Of a stretch of DNA of 28,150 nucleotides, positions 21,026 to 28,150 are shown one piece after another. Position numbers and translations under genes: made by a program. Origin of the DNA: Oppiella nova (lineage: Eukaryota; Arthropoda; Arachnida; Sarcoptiformes; Oppiidae); the NCBI GenBank assembly GCA_905397405.1, contig CAJPVJ010000326.1:1-28150 (forward strand). The letters run 5' to 3'. The stretch's first letter is position 1, and each line of letters opens with the position of its first letter. The notes beneath the pieces are model-generated. The model did no database searches, was not told the DNA's origin, and saw only the letters and a program-made list of their open reading frames with translations.

Positions 21026-22879
21026 TATATTGCCAACCATTTACCACTATTAAGTTAGCAATTATTATAATCATAATTCTACTGAATTTGTAACATGAAT
21101 TTCATACAATTAATACGTTTAGATATGAAAAATTAACCAATATTATTTGCAATAAATATAATATTCACCAAAAATTTTGGTCAGACTTGTAGATTGCAAA
21201 TGAATACACAATTTGCTTAATTGTCAGTTAAACTCACGGATTGAGTAATAATGAAATGCATTGTGCTGTAATTTTGAATGTAAAAATGAGCCTAACATTG
21301 GACTGACTACTTGATTGTGATTTGTCACCAACACCTTTGCCTTAAGCTAATTAATTAAATTTTATTTAAACACAGCTATAGTGTAGCGCAATGTATGTAA
21401 TCATTAATCTCTAGCGTCGCCCACAATCACACACTCAATGGTCTCATCGATAATGTCCTCAAAGTATTAAATGGTGTGTCAAATGACAGTTGAGGCCAAA
21501 CATTGATGGCTAAGCGATACTTAGTTTTAAATTAATACTAGATTTAATTTCTCACACAAAATACAGTATATTGTATCAGTATTTTCAATCAAATTCACAA
21601 TAATTTTTACAGAATTTGTATTACAAAACTGTTTAAATTTTTTTATATATTCAATGGTAAGCGTCCGATTTAATTAGCGTTTGTTTAGTCACTCTTTATG
21701 TTCATTTAATTATCTAAAAATTTATATAATTTCATGCATTCATTGGTCGAAAAAGTGTGAAATTTAGCGGAAGAGCTGAATCAGTATTTTCCAAAAGGAG
21801 AGCTATTTTTCTGTTTGTTTGTCTCAATACTTTTCATATCTTTCAATAGAGGAGTCATTGAAGAGATTGACTACAAGTGCCGTACAATTCCTGTCGTGTA
21901 CTCAATGAGAAAGTAATGCAAATAAAACTGTTGATTAGAGCACAACTAGCCTTTTAAATATAAACTATTGATTAGCTTGCTATTATAAGCAATAGTAAGC
22001 GATTTTAGCCATTATTTTAGCACATATTCAGTGGTTTTGGGGTATCGATGACTATATCGGTATTTTGTGTGCACTTCTTAACAGCATTTTGTTTATTCAA
22101 ACCTTGAGATAAGACACAATTAAATGAGATGCCTTTCCAGACAAATCAATACGAAAACAATCTTATTTGTTGCCATTTGTCTACTAAAAAAACTCCTAAA
22201 TCTTATAAACAACAGACTTAGACTTTATTGAGTCTAGCAATTGTAAACATGATTTGAATTATAATTAGTACACTATCATGTTAATGCACAGGTATTTTAT
22301 TTTTAGAATTATTCATTATACAGTAAATACTTTTTAAAAACTAAATAATAAGTCTTTAATGTAAAGTATAAGAATATTATTATAAATAGTTTTTATTTAT
22401 ACTAGTAATAAATACTTCATATAAAGTGTGGTGAATATTCTTGCACAGAATTGTGGCCTAATTTTGATACATAGATTTCCCAATGGATTTAAACTTATCT
22501 TTCAATTTTATTAAACAAAACAATTTTCTATTTGTTTGTTAGATATACTAATCACACACTTTTGTCTTCAATTTTTGTTTATACTTCTCTGACTTTTCTA
22601 TGAATTCACTCTTATTTTTAATAATAAATAACACTTTTAGGTGAAGTCCTTCAGTCGGCAAAACAGCTAATCTATTAAACATTACAGTTATTCTAGTTTT
22701 ATAGCAAAATCGGCAAAAATCTATTTTTATTATTTATATATAATTCTATTATCACTTTATTTGAGGCCAAATCAATCAATAAATAACCACACATTACATT
22801 GGTGACTCTATTTTTTTTGTATTATTATTTATTTGTTTTTTACATTTTGTTATATATAATACAATCAAACTGAGAGAGA

Positions 22880-22968
22880 ATGGATGACCTCTACAGCCAC
22901 TGCCATGAGTTGACCCGTTTGTTTGTGCTCTATGTGTGCTCCATGTGCTCATCCGTTCCACTTTCCCT

Positions 22969-22999
<31 letters not shown>

Positions 23000-23053
23000 C
23001 TCGAGAAAGTTATTACGAAACAACATTTTTTGGGAAAAATAAATATTAATTAA
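22880..23053 (+). other. Short ORF (57 aa) running into a GA array
   Basis: The ATG at 22,880 opens MDDLYSHCHELTRLFVLYVC, then SMCSSVPLSL, after which the frame passes through the GA array as Arg-Glu repeats and ends at a TAA. The 90 bases before the array are less AT-rich than background. The composition is only weakly protein-like and no family is recognised. On the other strand the same patch follows a pyrimidine tract ending in CAG and could equally be a spurious exon. Confidence 0.12.
22969..22996. repeat. (GA)n microsatellite
   Basis: This is a GA array of 28 bases. Confidence 0.95.
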
Positions 23054-23441
23054 TGAAAATGAGTTTAACGTTAGTGTGAATAGCGAGAGAGAAACACACA
23101 TTTATCTAAACATAATTACATTATAACGGCATAATTTTGCGGAGATTATTATAAACGAGAAATTTTTCACTTTTTATTATTTCTTTTATAAACTTCTTGA
23201 AGAGTTTGTGAAATCTCTATGAGCTTGTAATTTCAAAATTATGCCACAATGTAATGTGTGTTGGCATTAACTTTGAGGCTATGTTTTATGTGAAGTTCTA
23301 GTTTTATAATCTTATACATAATGTACTCTCAAACTGTTTATAAGCCATAAAAAATCTCTTTCTCATATCTTATTGCCATAAAATATAGCAAAACTAAGCT
23401 TTTTATAAACACAATCTCTTATATATATATTTTCATTTAAT

Positions 23442-23460
23442 CCTTCCCTTCCCTTCCCTT
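23442..23460. repeat. Short CCCTT pentanucleotide repeat
   Basis: There are three full CCCTT units plus a partial one. It is too short to suggest more than a simple repeat; it is not a telomere-like array of the common arthropod type. Confidence 0.8.
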
Positions 23461-25258
23461 AACACCAATTATCTCATAATTTTTTCGCAATAATTATCTC
23501 TCGTTTGAAATAAAAATCTCTGAATTCATCGCTTGTATTGAGAAAACTATAGATTTAACAAAACGTGAAAATTTGAGTCCAATTGTGAATGAAATGAGCG
23601 TAAAGTGTCTCATTTGAGGGCTAATAAAAAATCTCATTCTCTTCGCTATGGAAACTACACTCTTTCGGATGACGTGAATATGTTTTATAGTACAGAATAT
23701 TCTCGAATATATTTGTTGGTAAATGGCTTTCTATTTATGGTTTACATCATTGCCAGAATATTCTGCTAGAATTGATAACTAAATCAAATATGTTTGGCAT
23801 TTTATATATATTAAATTATTTTATTTGTTTTTCTTATCTAAAATTAATATGATTACTATATTTAGATTGGAAACTGATTCCTAAAATTTTTATATTATTT
23901 TTATTATGTAATCATTTGTCTGACATCTCGGTAACTAATGTCTACACTCTTCAGCTGATTGTCTGGCAGTTGTAGAGAAAGTTTGTTTTGGAAATAATAA
24001 TCACAAACATCTCTCCAAAAAAACTATAAATCAAACAAATGTCATGTGTGTGCAGACAATCGTATTGTACACTTCAAAGCCATACAATAGTAAAACAGTG
24101 TAATTGTAAAATCTGTTCGAGCTTATATTATATAATACTATAATATATTGTCTATTTGATTAACTTTTTGAAAAACAAATTATAAATTATTGTCATAAAT
24201 TCAGATTGTATTGCACACACACACAGAGGCTTAGATACAGTACAGAAAGTTTCTAGAATTTTATTAAATTAATTTAATTTATATGTATATTTTTAAGCTA
24301 CTAATTTAATTAAAAGCAATTGCTTTAACATTTAATAAGTGTGGGCACAACAGCAAACATCAGGATCTGTAGGATATGCTATGCCATCGATATATATTTA
24401 GTGAAAATAAGGTAGAGTAGTATATAAATTTGTATCAAATGTTATTTATATGTTATACAAGAATAAAGTGTAATGAAATTGTGTCAATGTTGTTTAGTTT
24501 ACTCAATGAACCGACATTTCCCTAAAGTAATGCCTAATTTATATTTTTTGTTGCCTACTCTATAGACACAATTAGTTATATGATATCCCTATGGCATATG
24601 TGACTACAATGTGTACTGAAAAATCTTATCATGATAATAATTAACATTGTTGTCTTACAAATTAGATTTATATGAGTTTAATATAGATTTACTTACAATC
24701 TTGTTGCTTTAATAAAATTAGTTTTTGTATGTAGGTTCAGATAAAGGGATATTAATCTATATGTCTGTACTTTTTTCTCTGAGATATAATCCGGGATATG
24801 TTTTGTCTAATTATGTGTTTATTCATTAGAAAAGACAAACAAAAATCCGGCAAAAATATGAGTATAAATGTACTAAATATGACACAAAAACCTACACATT
24901 ATCTCAAATAAAAGTAAATTATTATGCGATTCGCATGGATTGTGAAACATATTAACGTTCATTATATTCATTACAAAACAGATTATTATTATTATTAAAA
25001 CAGAATCATAGCAAATGTTTGAAACAGTTGGTTCAACACAACAAACCATAGGTTTTATACTAACAAACAGGGTAATCAAATAATTATGACATCAAATTTG
25101 TTTTACTCTAATCTGTCCATCAGATTATGATCAGTTTATAAATGATTTTTATCGCAATTATTGATTATTAGTTTATTATTCATATTACAAAAAATTAGTC
25201 CACTCTTGACTTTGACTTATATTTTTTTTGTGAATTTATGGTACTCTGTAAGGGAATG

Positions 25259-25260
<2 letters not shown>

Positions 25261-25292
<32 letters not shown>
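25261..25292. repeat. (GA)n microsatellite
   Basis: This is a GA array of 32 bases preceded by GGGAATGGG. The open frame crossing it on the plus strand is repeat-driven. Confidence 0.95.
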
Positions 25293-25296
<4 letters not shown>

Positions 25297-26065
25297 TTAT
25301 AACTTTAGACAAAATATATTTTATTTTCACATTAAACCTAATGTCTTGTCAATGGAGTTGACATTATGGTTGAGCTAATTATATGAACACATCTTTTTTG
25401 GACATTTATTGGTCTGATTCTTGAAATGGGATTTCCAAACATAATATTCTTTGATAGCATTTGGAAAATACAATACTTTGTTGGAAATACAATCTTTTGT
25501 TGTATGGAAAGGCAGGATATTTATGAATATATAGTACAATGTATGGGAAAAACGGTTTCCTCAGCTGTAAAATCAAAATATTTGAAATACCTTTAAATAA
25601 ATAAATATAATATTTATATTAAAATGTTTTCGAGAAATTCTTTTGAAAAATTCAATGAAAAATACTGTATTTGTAATACCATTACTACGAAAAGTAATCC
25701 ATTATAATTGTTACCGGAATTTTATTGTGTACCAAGTTCATGTATTTATTAATTTGTTTATTTTTAAAACTCAAATATCAGTCGTTATTATACTAATTAA
25801 ACGTTTGTTTTATAAATAAAATATGAATTAATGAGCGAATGGAGTACTACAATAACAAAATTGTGTTTCTATGCAATCAGTTATCAAAATTAATGAATTT
25901 ATTTAAATAATTAATGCAATAAAAAAGCATTTGATTCTCACAATTAATTAAATTGACAAATAACTGTACAAATGAGCATAATATTTATATTATGTATATG
26001 GCTTTAAGAGATATAGCTTTTACGTAGTGTTTGGGTTTAGTTTAATATAACCCTCTCTCGCTCAG

Positions 26066-26088
26066 TCTCTCTCTCTCTCTCTCTCTCT
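26066..26088. repeat. (TC)n microsatellite
   Basis: This is a 23-base TC array within a wider CT-rich tract (CCCTCTCTCGCTCAG precedes it). Confidence 0.9.
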
Positions 26089-26324
26089 TTCTCATCTAAA
26101 GTGCTATACTGTAGTATCAAAGGATGATATCGTCATCAATCGATATAATGTTTCGTCAGTAGAGTAGAGTTGTTGACGACAATTGTTTGCGTCAAACAGA
26201 AAATCTTGTTTTGGAAGCGAAACACACTTTTGATGGATAGCTCTTTGGATACTCATTGTATGGCATAGACATAGGTTCTCGGCATCACATCAATCGATAG
26301 AAACTTTGTTTACTCTCCAGAAAT

Positions 26325-26382
26325 ATAGGCGAAAATATATATACAGATATATATATTCTGTAATATATATTATATATAATGA
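26325..26382. repeat. TA-rich tract with dyad symmetry
   Basis: Alternating TA sequence contains ACAGA-(TA)n-TCTGT, a small inverted repeat. It is low-complexity DNA with no coding potential. Confidence 0.5.
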
Positions 26383-28150
26383 AAATTATAAGCACTCAAT
26401 GAAAGTAAGGAATTTTGCTCTCAATTCGGGTTTTGAATCAAAGGAATCATATATTCTTACGTTTCCTTACATTCGGTGTATTCTCCATGGATTTGAAATC
26501 AATTTCAAAGCATAAGCAATCGGTTTATACGGGTTTTCAATGAAATAAAATTGGTCTAAAAAATGTTTTTCGCTCCAATCGTTTGAAGTAATGATATATT
26601 TTTCAAATAAAATCCTAAATACTTAGGAATATATACAGTTTTGAATTAATTTAAATTTCCGATATAATGAACAGAATCTCCGGAATAACGTAAACAACAG
26701 AATATAGTAAAAATAATTCACAAATAATTCAGACACTCATTAGGAGTTTTCATAATAAACAAATAATTGAAATCATTTGTGTTGGGAGTTATAATAGTTA
26801 GAGACATCCACATAGACATAGACACACAGAGAGGTGGGAGGGTTAGGGATGATACAGTACTAATATTTTATAAACTTAGAAATAATGTATCTTAAGTTTA
26901 ATAAAATACATTTCGAGTTAAGCCAATGGTATTATTTATCGACTAGTAATGAATCCCTACTTATTGTGGGAGTAATTCACTTGATATCATGACTTTAAGT
27001 GAATACAAAAAACCTCTACAGAGATAGACAAATGTTTACAAATGATGTCCGGCTTAAGTCTAGGATTTTGTATTGATATTTCTATTTAATTAAATATTAT
27101 GTATTTTATTTTGTAGAATAAATATTTTTAAGAATAAATTGTCGTCAACAAAATATATTTATATACAAAGTAGTGGTAGTTATGTTTTACTACATGTTTA
27201 GACTTTATCATAGCATTAGGGAATAAATTTTTCGAAAAATTAACTATTTTTAGATTCATATGAATTATTGATGTATTAAGTACTTGTGATCACAACATGT
27301 TTTACAAATGCATAATATATTACATTTTGTATGGTTTTAGCTCACAAATTATAGAAAATTATTAAAATTGAATCAAATGATGTAAAATGAAATTAAGTAG
27401 TGATATAAATATAATTAACAACTAAATAAAGTACAATATTTTACTGTCTAAGTAATTTTCCATTTCATAAATAATAAATTTTAAACTAAGATAATATAAA
27501 CTACATATATTTTAAAATACAATAATTGTCATAAAAGATCAAGTATTATAAAAATTACTGTATAATTAAAACTAAAATACACCATTAATTGGTATCAATA
27601 AATAATTGTTAATTTAGTCAAAAACGACAAACTTTTAAAAAGTCGCCCATAATATCGATTATAATAATTGAATGGTATAAAAAATACATTTTTAAATATA
27701 GAACATTGAAACTGAGCATAATAACAAAATGTATGAAAAAGGTATACTTAAAAAATGTCAATGACAAATGTATTAATTGGAATTTGTCTGAAGATTTTAT
27801 TTTTAATATTCAACATTCATTTCAAAACATTTTAATCTCGATATTCAATCTTATAGACTGTTAGCCATTATTATCGATAATATATATCTTTTAATTAACG
27901 ACTAAAAAAGTCTGAAATATTTATATATTTTTAAAAACCAAAAACACTGTTGACCACTTATCATAACTACAACTACTATTAAATTCATAAGAATTTTAAT
28001 ATATTTTAATTGCGAGGAAAATGTGATATAAATTTGTAGTAATTATATATTATTTATTTATATTTAATGAATTTATTTCACACTAATCATCAAAAATAAA
28101 TCCCCAATAAATCAAAATAATAAATAAATTATTTCCCTATTTCTTAATGC

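Larger units (their letters stand above)
14748..28150. other. Long AT-rich stretch with GA arrays, no gene recognised
   Basis: Apart from the microsatellites and short islands listed separately, this 13.4 kb is AT-rich DNA with dense stops on both strands. I see no coding exon with family resemblance, no tRNA, and no transposon ends. It lies upstream of the TENT5 gene (on its strand), so it may include distal regulatory DNA. A slightly less AT-rich patch at 26,100-26,300 carries CATCAATCGATA twice (about 26,133 and 26,287). Another patch at 20,200-20,240 carries the palindrome GACAGCTGTC. Confidence 0.5.

Noticed and set aside
735-25640. Recurrent TCGAGA hexamer (for example near 735, 6,571, 6,693, 7,346, 13,263, 19,563)
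   Set aside because: It seems slightly more frequent than base composition predicts, but spacing and orientation show no pattern and I cannot compute significance.
1-28150. tRNA, rRNA, CRISPR or bacterial-type operon features
   Set aside because: No T-loop/anticodon arrangement, rRNA core sequence or regularly spaced repeat was seen. The window is eukaryotic in character.

Overview
The window is AT-rich eukaryotic nuclear DNA with very few genes. The only strongly supported gene is a minus-strand TENT5/FAM46-type non-canonical poly(A) polymerase, which is a metazoan family. The long intergenic DNA, simple AT and GA repeats, apparent introns and promoter-like GA-rich leaders fit an animal. 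The His/Gln-rich protein tail and the GAGA-type motifs suggest an arthropod, and a mite or other chelicerate is possible, but nothing here proves the taxon. There is no sign of bacterial, organellar or viral organisation.

Layout. 1-7,300: AT-rich DNA with no supportable gene. About 7,560-7,979: probable 3' UTR of the TENT5 gene. 7,980-9,626 (minus): the large GC-rich coding exon, with the complete nucleotidyltransferase core. 9,631-11,203 and 11,333-12,901: two direct copies (R1, R2) of a 1.57 kb sequence, about 98% identical by eye. They enclose a unique 129 bp GC-rich piece that reads on the minus strand as an ATG-started candidate first coding exon (11,197-11,316). 12,902-13,541: unique DNA with a less AT-rich island that holds a strong minus-strand splice-donor sequence. 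13,542-14,747: a second, unrelated tandem duplication with a unit of about 600 bp. 14,748-28,150: AT-rich DNA with five GA arrays, two CT arrays and two short GC-richer islands, and no recognisable gene.

How it fits together. On the minus strand the order is R2 - exon A - R1 - exon B. Each R copy ends in a long ATG-free stretch with a GAGA-type cluster upstream, as expected of a promoter plus 5' leader. Two starts are therefore possible. In the distal model, exon A (40 codons, phase 0) is spliced over R1 to exon B (phase 0), giving 588 aa. In the proximal model, transcription starts in R1 and translation begins at the ATG at 9416, giving 478 aa with the whole catalytic core. The intron of the distal model coincides almost exactly with R1. 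This duplicated leader around an alternative N-terminal exon is the most unusual thing in the window. A collapsed or unmerged haplotype in the assembly is the main mundane alternative.

The sequence alone cannot show transcript ends, splice use or copy number, so all non-coding calls are given low confidence.
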